Assembly (NCBI RefSeq): GCF_003182355.1
Contig: NZ_QGTW01000003.1
Coordinates: forward strand, 248,001 to 312,000
DNA from: Cytobacillus oceanisediminis
GTDB taxonomy: Bacteria > Bacillota > Bacilli > Bacillales > Cytobacillaceae
DNA: 64,000 nucleotides
Direction of reading: 5' to 3'
Part shown: in pieces, positions 10,740 to 19,063 of the stretch
Layout: each line of letters starts with the position of its first letter
Numbering within the stretch: position 1 is the first letter of the stretch
Position numbers and translations under genes: made by a program
The notes under the pieces: generated by a model
Database searches by the model: none
The model's input: only the letters and a program-made list of their open reading frames with translations
What the model was told of the DNA's origin: nothing

Positions 10740-11709
10740 TTGCTTTGTTTTCTTTTTCATTAATGGCCTGGGCTATGAAACCACCGTGGAAGCGGCCATT
10801 TTCAATAAAGATTTCGTTAGCGTTATTGCCGGCTGCTATAACACCTGCAATAAAAATCCCCTGAATATTTGTTTCCATTGTTTCCGGGTCGAAAAGAGGA
10901 CGTCCTGTTTCTTCATCAATCTGAATCCCCATACTTTTTAAAAATTCATGATCAGGATGATAGCCTGTCATCGCAAACACAAAATCATTTTTTATTTCAT
11001 ATTGCTGATTTTCTTTCGTGTAAGTCAGTTTATCCTCGCTAATTTCTTTCACATGAGCATTAAATTCCATCTTAATAGTCCCATTGCGGACTAATGCTTC
11101 AAACTCCGGCAAAATCCAAGGTTTTATGCTCGGGGAATAGTCCCTTCCCCTATAGATGACTGTCACTCTTGCCCCAGCTTTAACCAATTCAATTGCGGCA
11201 TCCACACTGGAGTTTTTTCCGCCAATGACAGCTACGTCCTTATCAAAATAAGGATGGGCTTCCTTAAAATAGTGGTATACTTTCGGCAAGCCTTCTCCTG
11301 GGACTTCCATAAAATTCGGGTGATCATAATAGCCTGTAGCAATGACTACATACTTTGCAGCATATTGGCCCTTATCAGTTTTAACTTCAAAAGCCCCCTC
11401 ATCCTTTTTGGCTATCTCCAATACTCTTTCATACGCGTTAATCTTAATCCCTTTTCTTTTCACAACTTCTCTGAAATAAGTAAGCACCTGATTTCTTTTT
11501 GGCTTATAGTTTTCTGTAATAAAGGGTACTCCACCTATTTCAAGCTTTTCACTGGTGCTGAAAAAGGTTTGGTGTGTTGGATAGTTGTAAACCGCATTTA
11601 CAATATTGCCTTTTTCGATAACAAGCGGTTTTTTGCCCATTTCCTGCAGGGCAATGGCTGCTGCCAATCCGCACGGGCCACCTCCAACTATAATTGCGTC
11701 TATTGTCAA
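10729..11709 (-). CDS. bdr: Bacillithiol disulfide reductase YpdA/Bdr
   Basis: This FAD flavoprotein uses NADPH to reduce bacillithiol disulfide, completing the BrxA/BrxB redox cycle. The FAD-binding GGGPCG at residues 9-14 carries the conserved active-site Cys (here Cys13). A second nucleotide-binding GGKNSSVDAA is near residue 162, and a late FAD motif GIFIAGVIA is near the C-terminus. The start codon is TTG, chosen because TAAGGAG lies about 10 bases upstream. It is followed downstream by a terminator and stands alone. Confidence 0.92.
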   Translation of the reverse strand: MTIDAIIVGGGPCGLAAAIALQEMGKKPLVIEKGNIVNAVYNYPTHQTFFSTSEKLEIGGVPFITENYKPKRNQVLTYFREVVKRKGIKINAYERVLEIAKKDEGAFEVKTDKGQYAAKYVVIATGYYDHPNFMEVPGEGLPKVYHYFKEAHPYFDKDVAVIGGKNSSVDAAIELVKAGARVTVIYRGRDYSPSIKPWILPEFEALVRNGTIKMEFNAHVKEISEDKLTYTKENQQYEIKNDFVFAMTGYHPDHEFLKSMGIQIDEETGRPLFDPETMETNIQGIFIAGVIAAGNNANEIFIENGRFHGGFIAQAINEKENKAKKG

Positions 11710-11780
11710 GATATTCTCACTCCTTAGTTCAAAACCAAAGGAAGCAATGTCACACTTCCATAACTATATGTTTTGTGTAA

Positions 11781-11816
11781 AAAAATCTCCCATCAATCTA
11801 TGATAGGAGATTTTTT
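11781..11816 (-). terminator. Rho-independent terminator of gudB
   Basis: AAAAATCTCC pairs with GGAGATTTTT around a partly paired loop, followed by a T-run on the minus strand. It lies about 50 bases beyond the gudB stop. Confidence 0.75.
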
Positions 11817-11868
11817 ATGATTATTCAAATGTATTACTTCCATCTACTATAAGAAGGGACTTCTATTC

Positions 11869-13143
11869 TTAAATCCAGCCCCGGAATCTTGAGGCTTCCG
11901 CCATTTTCCGCACACCAACCATATAAGCAGCTAAACGCATATCCACTCTGCGTGTCTGGGCTGTCTGATAAATATTATCGAATGATTTAACCATTACCTT
12001 CTCTAGCTTTTCTTCCACTTCTTCTTCTGTCCAGTAGTAGCCCTGATTATTCTGTACCCATTCAAAGTAAGAAACCGTTACTCCTCCGGCAGATGCCAAT
12101 ACATCAGGCACAAGTAAAATCCCTCTCTCTGTGAGGATTTGTGTTGCTTGAAGGGTAGTTGGCCCATTGGCAGCTTCCACAACGATGCCGGCTCTGATGT
12201 TATGGGCATTTTCTTCTGTTATTTGGTTTTCAATCGCAGCAGGAACAAGGATATCGCACTCAAGTTCAAGCAGCTCTTTATTTGTAATTGTATCATTAAA
12301 AAGTTTAGTTACAGTACCAAAGCTGTCACGGCGATCAAGAAGATAGTCAATATCAAGACCGTTTGGATCGTACAAACCGCCATATGCATCCGAAATGCCG
12401 ACCACCTTCGCACCAGCATCATGCATGAACTTTGACAAGAAGCTGCCTGCATTTCCAAAGCCCTGCACTACAACTCTTGCACCTTCCAAATTGATACCCT
12501 TTTTCTTTGCAGCTTCACGGATACATATCGTAACGCCTTTAGCTGTTGCAGATTCCCTGCCATGGGAACCGCCAAGTACAAGAGGTTTACCGGTAATGAA
12601 ACCAGGTGAGTTAAATTCATCAATCCGGCTGTATTCATCCATCATCCACGCCATAATTTGGGAATTTGTAAAAACATCAGGTGCCGGAATATCTTTAGTA
12701 GGGCCAACAATTTGGCTGATGGCTCGTACGTATCCCCGGCTTAATCGTTCTAATTCTCCAAAGGACATATCCCGCGGATCACAGACAATCCCGCCTTTGC
12801 CCCCTCCGTATGGAAGATCGACAATTCCGCATTTTAAGCTCATCCAAATAGACAGTGCCTTTACTTCCTTTTCAGTTACATTCGGGTGAAAACGAATTCC
12901 GCCTTTAGTAGGACCAACAGCATCATTATGCTGGGCCCGGTAGCCAGTAAAGACTTTTACTGTTCCGTCATCCATCCGTACAGGAATTTTCACTGTCATC
13001 ATGCGAATTGGCTCTTTTAGAAGTTCAAATACTTCATCTGGATATCCCAACTTTTCCAAAGCTTTATGTATGACAGTTTGTGTCGACTTTAAAACATCTA
13101 GTTTTTCAGCTTTATTTGAATCAGTACCTTTCTCGGCTACCAT
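11869..13143 (-). CDS. gudB: NAD-specific glutamate dehydrogenase GudB
   Basis: Oxidatively deaminates glutamate to 2-oxoglutarate and ammonia for catabolism. I place the start at the ATG at 13143 because TAGGAGG lies 7 bases before it; an ATG 30 bases upstream has no ribosome site and would put that site inside the coding region. The 424-residue product has the catalytic-lysine region LKCGIVDLPYGGGKGG and the dinucleotide loop VVQGFGNAG. The segment EKEVKALS has a single VKA, unlike the inactivating 9-bp duplication of B. subtilis 168, so the enzyme should be active. Confidence 0.95.
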   Translation of the reverse strand: MVAEKGTDSNKAEKLDVLKSTQTVIHKALEKLGYPDEVFELLKEPIRMMTVKIPVRMDDGTVKVFTGYRAQHNDAVGPTKGGIRFHPNVTEKEVKALSIWMSLKCGIVDLPYGGGKGGIVCDPRDMSFGELERLSRGYVRAISQIVGPTKDIPAPDVFTNSQIMAWMMDEYSRIDEFNSPGFITGKPLVLGGSHGRESATAKGVTICIREAAKKKGINLEGARVVVQGFGNAGSFLSKFMHDAGAKVVGISDAYGGLYDPNGLDIDYLLDRRDSFGTVTKLFNDTITNKELLELECDILVPAAIENQITEENAHNIRAGIVVEAANGPTTLQATQILTERGILLVPDVLASAGGVTVSYFEWVQNNQGYYWTEEEVEEKLEKVMVKSFDNIYQTAQTRRVDMRLAAYMVGVRKMAEASRFRGWI

Positions 13144-13508
13144 TTGTAAACCTCCTAGAAAAATCACTTTCATTAGTTGTCCGCTTCCATGACATAGTAT
13201 ACACCTTTGCCTAATTTATGCAAGAAGAAAAATACACTTTTCCGCATTTTTTGATTTTTTTATGAAACCGTTGTCATTGCTGATTTTAAAAGGAATTTTC
13301 TGTTTATTCTTATTACATGTTTTCCCGCTCATAGGCAAAGAAAACATCTATTTTCATTCTCCGATATACATGAAAGTCAACTGCTTTTTCGGTGGCTTTT
13401 ACGGCGCATGAACTTAACATTGTTTTACCCAATTTTTACTTTGTTCATGAGTAATTAAGAGAAATTCCTTAAAATAAGGAAGAGGAGGAACCTTTCCCTC
13501 CTCTTATT

Positions 13509-14087
13509 TTATGAAAAAAAACACACTAGTTTTTTAACAGCCTTGTCTTTTATAATAATTTTGCCATATTCTTCAATGAGATGGATGCTGACAAATGAGG
13601 GATTACCGAATTCAGCTAATATGGCAACTGCCCGATGGATATCTTCACCGCAAATATCGGCGGCATAATAATAATATTGTCCTTTATAGGAATAGAGGCT
13701 TCCGTTCTCAATATGAACAAGGTTCAGCCTTTTGGCCATTTGAATTACATCCTCAAAATCCTGAAATTCGAACAAGATATCTTCACTGCCATCAACAGTT
13801 ACTTGCATTTCAATAAAACCATCCTCAAGGAGCTCATCATCCCGCTGCTCCTCCATCGTTACAATCATGACCATTCCTTGAGCCTGCATTGAAAAAATTT
13901 CTACAGCGACTGTTCCTTGAATGTCAACTCCAAATTCTTCACTTGCTTCTTCGAGCATCTCATGGAAAAGCTGATGCCATTTTAAAGAGTCTTTCCAGAC
14001 ATCTTCCTTTGTAAGTCCCCTGTCCGTTAAATCGTCTAATGTAAGAAAGATTTTGATCTTATTATAATTCAAACGTTCTAAGCGCAT
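13509..14087 (-). CDS. ypbH: MecA paralogue YpbH (adaptor protein)
   Basis: MecA-type adaptor expected to deliver substrates to ClpCP. The N-terminal recognition domain begins MRLERLNYNKIKIF and includes DLTDRGLTKEDVW; the C-terminal domain contains FEDVIQMAKRL and IIKDKAVKKL. I chose the ATG at 14087 (192 residues, GGGGG 7 bases upstream) over an in-frame TTG at 14111, because MecA proteins begin at this point. Position between gudB and ypbG matches B. subtilis ypbH (mecB). Confidence 0.88.
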   Translation of the reverse strand: MRLERLNYNKIKIFLTLDDLTDRGLTKEDVWKDSLKWHQLFHEMLEEASEEFGVDIQGTVAVEIFSMQAQGMVMIVTMEEQRDDELLEDGFIEMQVTVDGSEDILFEFQDFEDVIQMAKRLNLVHIENGSLYSYKGQYYYYAADICGEDIHRAVAILAEFGNPSFVSIHLIEEYGKIIIKDKAVKKLVCFFS

Positions 14088-14177
14088 AATAAGCCCCCTG
14101 CCCTGAACCAACTCTTTGGTTTAGTGTATGAAGATAAAAGAAGTTTGTGAGTCGTCTCCTTCTAAATGAAGACCAAA

Positions 14178-14216
14178 AATTAAATGAGCCGGCAACACGT
14201 GCCGGCTCATTTAATT
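14178..14216 (-). terminator. Strong terminator of the CarH-like gene
   Basis: A 17-base perfect stem (AATTAAATGAGCCGGCA with its complement) around a 5-base loop ends at the stop codon of the upstream gene and is followed by a T-run on the minus strand. Confidence 0.85.
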
Positions 14217-15121
14217 TAATATAAATTTTCTTTTATCCATTTTTCCCATTCACCCTTTGAGCTTCCGGGAATAAATTCCTTATATTTCTTTTTTTCTTCT
14301 TCTGTCAGGCTGTCAATTGCGAATCCACCAATCCCTACATTGAGCGTCCCATAAGATTCAACCAGCCTCTCGGACAGTTTAAGGGTTTCGTATACATTTG
14401 CCTTCATGGTACAGGAAAAAAATAAAAACTTAGGCTTTACAATATCAATTACTTTATAGATATCTTCGTCTGCAATGCTTGTCCCAAGATAAACCACCTC
14501 AAAGCCCTTTCGCCTTAAAAAGAGAGTGAATATCAGAAGGCCAAGCTCATGGGCCTCACCGGGCCCGCATACTGCTATCGCTTTTGGCAAAACAGAATTA
14601 TGCGGAAAAGAATGGAGGATCATTCCGATTCTTGACCTTAAAATAGACGAAGCAAAGTGCTCATGTGCGCTGGTAATCTTGCCATTTTCCCAAAGAGTGC
14701 CAATATTAACAAGCAATAAGCCTAATATATCAACAAGCACTTTATCAATTGTATACAAACTAAACGCCTGGTTGATCAAATCATGCGCTTTTGGTTCATC
14801 AAATTGAAGAAGAGACGCCAGCAGCTCATTTGCTAAGATACTGGACCTGTCTCCTTCTTTTTCCATTTGAATGGGCTCTGTATTCAGTTCATTGTTTTCC
14901 AGCAGAGAAACGGCCTGGCTTATTGAAAAACCCTGATTAACCTTCATCAGCAGCCATTTTAAAATTCTTACATGTTCCTCTGTATAGAGCCTGTGGCCTG
15001 ATTCATTTCTTTTAGGGGCAACAATTTGATAACGCCTTTCCCATGCTCTTAAAGTACCTGGCTGAATGCCGAGCATTCTTGAAACTGCCTTAATATTGTA
15101 TTTTCCTTCTTCATTTGACAT
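14216..15121 (-). CDS. MerR-type regulator with cobalamin-binding domain (CarH/LitR-like)
   Basis: The MerR helix-turn-helix at about residues 7-75 includes GIQPGTLRAWERRYQI and GHRLYTEEHV. A helical bundle with the cap motif LWENGKITSAHEH (W, nine residues, EH) follows. The C-terminal Rossmann domain has GEAHELG, the ExHxxG motif whose His ligates cobalt from below. This is the layout of CarH/LitR B12 photoreceptors, which repress in the dark and release DNA in light. The residue after the Trp is Glu, not the His that binds cobalt in light-exposed Thermus CarH. The start was set by GGAGGG six bases upstream of the ATG at 15121. No carotenoid genes are nearby. Confidence 0.85.
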   Translation of the reverse strand: MSNEEGKYNIKAVSRMLGIQPGTLRAWERRYQIVAPKRNESGHRLYTEEHVRILKWLLMKVNQGFSISQAVSLLENNELNTEPIQMEKEGDRSSILANELLASLLQFDEPKAHDLINQAFSLYTIDKVLVDILGLLLVNIGTLWENGKITSAHEHFASSILRSRIGMILHSFPHNSVLPKAIAVCGPGEAHELGLLIFTLFLRRKGFEVVYLGTSIADEDIYKVIDIVKPKFLFFSCTMKANVYETLKLSERLVESYGTLNVGIGGFAIDSLTEEEKKKYKEFIPGSSKGEWEKWIKENLY

Positions 15122-15203
15122 GCTCAGCCCTCCATTCATTACCGATTATAGAAGTTACCAATAAGTGTGTAAACTCTGTATATGTTTTGAATAACATCAT
15201 GGA

Positions 15204-15974
15204 TCAGCTGTTCTTTAGAGTAATGAAATGAGTTTCGGCCTTTGCGCCCAGACGCAGTGGCACACCAGTTGTTCCGTATCCATTGCTTATCAGAATCGTT
15301 GTTTCGGGAAGCTTTTTGATCCGCCCCTTTTCATATGGGCTATAACCTAAGATATGAATTTGGCCACCATGCGTGTGTCCGCTTAGCACAAGGTGAATGT
15401 TGTGTTCTTTTTTTATCTGTTTTGCGATTCTGGGATCATGGCTTACTAAAACCCGAAAGCCGCCTGTTCCTGCATCTTCCAGAGCAAGATCCAGTCTTTC
15501 CCTATCCTTGCTTAGATCGTCTGTTCCAATTAATACAAAGCGATCCCCTTTCTGAGATTCAAAGGAAAGTGCTGTGTTATCAAGGATTTTCACACCGCAT
15601 TCCAAAAGAAGGGCATCGAGCTGGTGAAAGTCTACTTCATAATCATTATTTCCCCAAACAAAATAAACAGGTGCGACTTCCATTAACAATAAAACGTTTT
15701 TCTTCACTTTTTCAAAAGGAACTCCCTTTTCCATAAGGTCTCCACCGATAATCACCAAATCCGGTTCTTTCCCTTTAATCTCCGCAATTATCTTATCGGA
15801 AATCAGCCGCCTATGAATATCAGAAATAAAAAAAAGCTTTACTTCTCCGAAGCTTTCCGGGAATTCGGAAAAAGAAAGCTCTTTATATATAATTCGATCC
15901 GCGAATGCCTCCTTGAGCATATAAATAAGTAATCCCGCACCGCCAATTAAGGCAAAAGCCGCTATATAAATCAT
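15204..15974 (-). CDS. ypbG: Metallophosphoesterase YpbG, membrane-anchored
   Basis: This calcineurin-like phosphoesterase of 256 residues has an N-terminal membrane helix (about residues 2-22). The metal-binding motifs appear in order: SDIH (about 51), GGDLM, GNNDYE, SHDP and SGHTHGGQ. Its natural substrate is unknown; relatives include UDP-diacylglucosamine hydrolases and YaeI-type enzymes. A GCAGGAGG site precedes the ATG. The 131-residue membrane protein gene ends 24 bases downstream of nothing but lies just upstream in transcription, so the two may be cotranscribed. Confidence 0.85.
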   Translation of the reverse strand: MIYIAAFALIGGAGLLIYMLKEAFADRIIYKELSFSEFPESFGEVKLFFISDIHRRLISDKIIAEIKGKEPDLVIIGGDLMEKGVPFEKVKKNVLLLMEVAPVYFVWGNNDYEVDFHQLDALLLECGVKILDNTALSFESQKGDRFVLIGTDDLSKDRERLDLALEDAGTGGFRVLVSHDPRIAKQIKKEHNIHLVLSGHTHGGQIHILGYSPYEKGRIKKLPETTILISNGYGTTGVPLRLGAKAETHFITLKNS

Positions 15975-15998
15975 AATTCCTCCTGCACTACATTGCCT

Positions 15999-16394
15999 CT
16001 ATTCATAGTCTTCAGCAAATTTCAGTTTCTTAAAATCTAAAGAAATAATACCATAGATTACCGAAAAACAGAAAAGGGCAATCGTTTCCCAAAGAGAAAT
16101 CGCAGACAAAATAAAAAAGCTTCCGATAATTAATAAACTCAGCAGAAGTTCAAAGAAATGTGTTTTTTTATATTTTACAAGCAATGCAGTCAATTCTATG
16201 GCGCTTCTGATCATCTCTGCATTGGCAATAAAGGCAATAATAAAAAAAATCATGCCTAAAAAAAAACCGCCCGGCTCCAGTACGAATATGACAATCATAT
16301 CTGAAATACTCATCGGGATGGAGACCGGAAAAAACTTTATAAATAAAAAACCGCTTATTAAGCCAGTCAGTAGTTTCAGTAATTGATAATACAC
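15999..16394 (-). CDS. Hypothetical membrane protein, 131 residues
   Basis: Not recognised. It has four hydrophobic segments at roughly residues 8-24, 31-57, 83-100 and 104-121 and a charged C-terminus (DFKKLKFAEDYE). The start is GTG at 16394, chosen because GGAGGG sits seven bases upstream. That ribosome site lies within a hairpin followed by a T-run (16399-16432). It is not part of the B. subtilis ypb cluster. Confidence 0.6.
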   Translation of the reverse strand: MYYQLLKLLTGLISGFLFIKFFPVSIPMSISDMIVIFVLEPGGFFLGMIFFIIAFIANAEMIRSAIELTALLVKYKKTHFFELLLSLLIIGSFFILSAISLWETIALFCFSVIYGIISLDFKKLKFAEDYE

Positions 16395-16398
16395 AAAA

Positions 16399-16432
16399 AA
16401 TCCCTCCTATACAAATTGTATGAGAAGGATTT
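16399..16432 (-). promoter_or_regulatory. Hairpin with T-run that covers the downstream ribosome site
   Basis: On the minus strand AATCCTTCTCATACAA can pair with TTGTATAGGAGGGATT (with G-T pairs and one mismatch), and TTTTTT follows directly. It looks like a terminator for the CBS-domain gene, but its 3' arm contains the GGAGGG used by the next gene, so it could also act as an attenuator or translational lid. Confidence 0.5.
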
Positions 16433-16454
16433 GTTTTGTTGACTATTTTCAAAA

Positions 16455-17090
16455 TTAATCTTCTGTAATGTCGAGAACGCGAAAGCCCGATTTTTCAAGC
16501 TTGCTAATGAACTTATCCAGGTTGTTATTTTTCTCCACTTTCATAACAATCCGGCGTACCAGCTTATCTGTTTCATCAAAAGTTACCAGGGAAATGATGT
16601 GTTCATGGAAGTAGTGGGCAATTTCTGCCAATCTTGCTATCCGCCCTTCCGTTTCTACAGATGTAAACGCGATCCTTACACCTGAACGATTGGTGCCAAA
16701 TGCAGATTGGAATTGTGCAAGTACATCAAATCTGGTGACTATACCCAGAAACTTTCGATTTTCTCCTAAAACCGCAAGCAAAGGAAAGTCCTTTAAGGCC
16801 AATAAAGTTTTTTCGAAAATTTCATTTCCCTCAAGGTAGTTCTCCTGATGTGTGGCAATATCTTTAACCAGCGTTGCATCCAAAAAATCCTCTTTTAATT
16901 TTCCTGATGAAAAGAAGTTCTCATATATTCCATATCTAGTGATAATGCCGACGTATTTATCGCCCTCCAATACTGGAAGCCCGTCAATTTGATGCTCCTC
17001 AAGCACTGCTAATGCTTTTTTCAATGTTTCATCCTGATCAACTGTATAACATGTGTGCTTTGGAATCATGATACTTTTCACAAACATTGC
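16455..17090 (-). CDS. CBS-domain pair protein, AcuB-like
   Basis: Two tandem CBS domains (about residues 1-60 and 70-130) are followed by a C-terminal ACT-like segment (SGVRIAFTSVETEGRIARLAEIAHYF to the end), the layout of AcuB-type proteins. Such domains sense adenine nucleotides, but the partner here is unknown. Of several in-frame ATGs I chose 17090 (MFVKSIMIP, 211 residues) because GAGGTG lies six bases before it, whereas it directly abuts the ATG at 17096. Divergent from cotJA. Confidence 0.75.
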   Translation of the reverse strand, partial: AMFVKSIMIPKHTCYTVDQDETLKKALAVLEEHQIDGLPVLEGDKYVGIITRYGIYENFFSSGKLKEDFLDATLVKDIATHQENYLEGNEIFEKTLLALKDFPLLAVLGENRKFLGIVTRFDVLAQFQSAFGTNRSGVRIAFTSVETEGRIARLAEIAHYFHEHIISLVTFDETDKLVRRIVMKVEKNNNLDKFISKLEKSGFRVLDITED

Positions 17091-17232
17091 CATCACCTCA
17101 GAGTAATTAATAAGACCCCGCTTATATTTCGCCATCACTTCCGTTATCCCCTCTTTTTGTTAAATAAATTTAACATGAAAACCAAGGATTTCTCATAAGA
17201 TTCAATGACGCACAAATAAGGAGGGATTAAAC

Positions 17233-17463
17233 ATGAACACACTCCGTAAAACTTGGCATCCTTATGTAAGCCCTTTTGACCCTTGTAAACCGATTACCGT
17301 TAAATCATATTCAACTCCTCCAAATCTATATATGGGGTTCCAGCCGCCAGGTCTTGAGCAATTTACACCAATGCAAGCCTTACGAACAGGCACTTTATGG
17401 AAAGCTTTCTATGACCCTTGGTATAGCCCATATGAAAAGGCCAGGGAGGGGCAGCAGCCATGA
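17233..17463 (+). CDS. cotJA: Spore coat associated protein CotJA
   Basis: First gene of cotJABC, mother-cell expressed proteins of the inner spore coat. The 76-residue product is rich in Pro and aromatic residues (TWHPYVSPFDPCKP, YDPWYSPYEKA), as in CotJA. AAGGAGGG precedes the ATG. The stop overlaps the cotJB start as ATGA. CATAAGAT at 17194-17201 is a weak match to a sigma-E -10 box; no good -35 was seen. In B. subtilis this operon lies elsewhere. Confidence 0.93.
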   Translation: MNTLRKTWHPYVSPFDPCKPITVKSYSTPPNLYMGFQPPGLEQFTPMQALRTGTLWKAFYDPWYSPYEKAREGQQP

Positions 17464-17720
17464 AACAATTGCCAGCAGAGTACTACCAGCTTCTCGAACA
17501 GCTGCAAGCAGTCGATTTTGTATTAGTTGACTTGACTCTGTATCTTGACACTCATAACGATGATTCAGAAGCCATTAAGCAGTTCAACCACTATGCGAAG
17601 GAACGTAAAAAACTAAGAAATGCAATTGAAAGCAAATATGGCCCATTAATGCAATACGGACATAGCTACTCTGGTCATCCTTGGAATTGGGATGACGCTC
17701 CATGGCCCTGGCAGGTGTAA
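17460..17720 (+). CDS. cotJB: Spore coat protein CotJB
   Basis: The 86-residue product begins MKQLPAEYYQLLEQLQAVDF, contains TLYLDTHNDD, and ends in aromatic residues (GHSYSGHPWNWDDAPWPWQV), matching CotJB. It overlaps cotJA by four bases, so the two are translationally coupled. A 108-base gap holding a small GC-rich hairpin (near 17730-17755) but no T-run separates it from cotJC. Confidence 0.93.
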   Translation: MKQLPAEYYQLLEQLQAVDFVLVDLTLYLDTHNDDSEAIKQFNHYAKERKKLRNAIESKYGPLMQYGHSYSGHPWNWDDAPWPWQV

Positions 17721-17828
17721 TATTTGTAAGCTGGCGCCTTCCATAACGGAGGCGCTGATAACTGGAAATATTCTTTTCTATGGATAACGTTAGCCGAAGC
17801 CAGAATTTCAGGGAGGGGTTGAAGAAAG

Positions 17829-18398
17829 ATGTGGGTATATGAAAAAAAATTGCAATATCCAGTCCGGGTTAGCTCATGCAATCCGAAGCTGGCAAAGTTT
17901 TTAATCGAACAATACGGCGGTGCCGACGGAGAACTTGCTGCCGCTCTAAGATATTTAAACCAGCGCTATACAATACCGGATAAAGTAATCGGACTTTTGA
18001 CAGATATAGGAACTGAAGAATTTGCACATTTGGAAATGATTGCAACAATGGTTTATAAATTAACAAAGGATGCTACACCTGAACAAATGAAAGCAGCGGG
18101 TCTTGGCGCACATTATGCAAACCATGATAATGCACTATTCTATGAAAATGCAGGCGGTGTACCATGGACAGCTACTTATATTCAGGCCAAGGGTGATCCG
18201 ATTGCGGATTTATATGAAGATATAGCGGCAGAGGAAAAAGCAAGAGCAACCTATCAGTGGATCATTAACATGAGTGATGATCCGGATTTAAATGATGGCC
18301 TGCGCTTTTTAAGGGAAAGGGAAATCGTCCATTCGCAGCGATTCAGGGAAGCAGTAGAAATTCTTAAAGAAGAACGGGATAAGAAGAAATTCTTCTAA
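17829..18398 (+). CDS. cotJC: Spore coat protein CotJC, manganese catalase family
   Basis: The 189-residue protein is very close to B. subtilis CotJC, beginning MWVYEKKLQYPV with GGADGELAAALRYL. It belongs to the dimanganese catalase fold; carboxylate and His ligands are visible in TEEFAHLEMI, EDIAAEEKARATYQW and REREIVHSQRF. It probably protects or builds the inner coat. GGGAGGGG lies 10 bases before the ATG. A terminator follows. Confidence 0.96.
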   Translation: MWVYEKKLQYPVRVSSCNPKLAKFLIEQYGGADGELAAALRYLNQRYTIPDKVIGLLTDIGTEEFAHLEMIATMVYKLTKDATPEQMKAAGLGAHYANHDNALFYENAGGVPWTATYIQAKGDPIADLYEDIAAEEKARATYQWIINMSDDPDLNDGLRFLREREIVHSQRFREAVEILKEERDKKKFF

Positions 18399-18420
18399 CT
18401 TTTATACTTAAAATTAAAAA

Positions 18421-18441
18421 AGAAGCAGTCGGGCTGCTTCT
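18421..18441. terminator. Bidirectional terminator between cotJC and ypbF
   Basis: AGAAGCAG pairs with CTGCTTCT, with A/T tracts on both sides, between convergent genes. Confidence 0.85.
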
Positions 18442-18446
18442 TTTTA

Positions 18447-18905
18447 TTATTTATTCTCATGGTAGAGGTTAATGTCGTAATTTTTTTTCATCATTTCGAA
18501 AACGGTATGCCGATTTTTCCATTCTTCTTCTTTTTTCCATAGATCCTTGCTCTTATCTATGATTTCACATCTTAATGCGTGAAATTCCTTTTCTGCTTTT
18601 TCTCTTTTTTCTCTCAGCAGATTCATTAGCCCATATAATCCAACCGTAAAAACAAGCAAATAGAAATTACCAGATTGGTTGACAAAGGCTGAAAACATAG
18701 AGGCAAATGAATACGAAAAAGGCTGCATAACCGTTTTGTAAATATAGAAAAAATATAAGAAAGATATAAACACTGTTGCCCACATGGCAACCAAATGCCA
18801 TGACTTGAACTTATCAAACTTTTGCTTTCTCTCCACTACTTTTTCAAGCATCTTTCGTGTAGCCTGGTCTGTTCGATCATCAAGCATTTTAATCGGCGCC
18901 TCCAT
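18447..18905 (-). CDS. ypbF: YpbF-family membrane protein (DUF2663)
   Basis: The 152-residue protein has two membrane helices (about residues 38-58 and 76-92), an N-terminal RTDQATRKMLEKVVERKQKFDK and a long charged C-terminal coiled region. It matches YpbF, of unknown function. I chose the ATG at 18905 because GGAGGG lies seven bases upstream; the in-frame ATG 21 bases earlier has no such site. Synteny with ypbE-ypbD-recS supports the call. Confidence 0.78.
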   Translation of the reverse strand: MEAPIKMLDDRTDQATRKMLEKVVERKQKFDKFKSWHLVAMWATVFISFLYFFYIYKTVMQPFSYSFASMFSAFVNQSGNFYLLVFTVGLYGLMNLLREKREKAEKEFHALRCEIIDKSKDLWKKEEEWKNRHTVFEMMKKNYDINLYHENK

Positions 18906-19063
18906 GATTCTCCCTCCTCTTTTCATAATAATGTATGAGCTTGTACAACATTATATGACAAGAGAGCGAAGTAAGCATGTAAAGTGTGAAAAACAACTTC
19001 ATTAAAGGTTTTTGTCCTTTAAAACCTAATCTCGAAACAATTAAAGTCCACTCCTGCCTGCTC

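Noticed and set aside
11254..11727. 157-codon plus-strand frame
   Set aside because: Antisense to bdr; Cys, Ile and Phe-rich shadow composition and no ribosome site.
17727..17757. Hairpin between cotJB and cotJC as a terminator
   Set aside because: There is no T-run after the stem, and CotJC belongs to the same operon in relatives.
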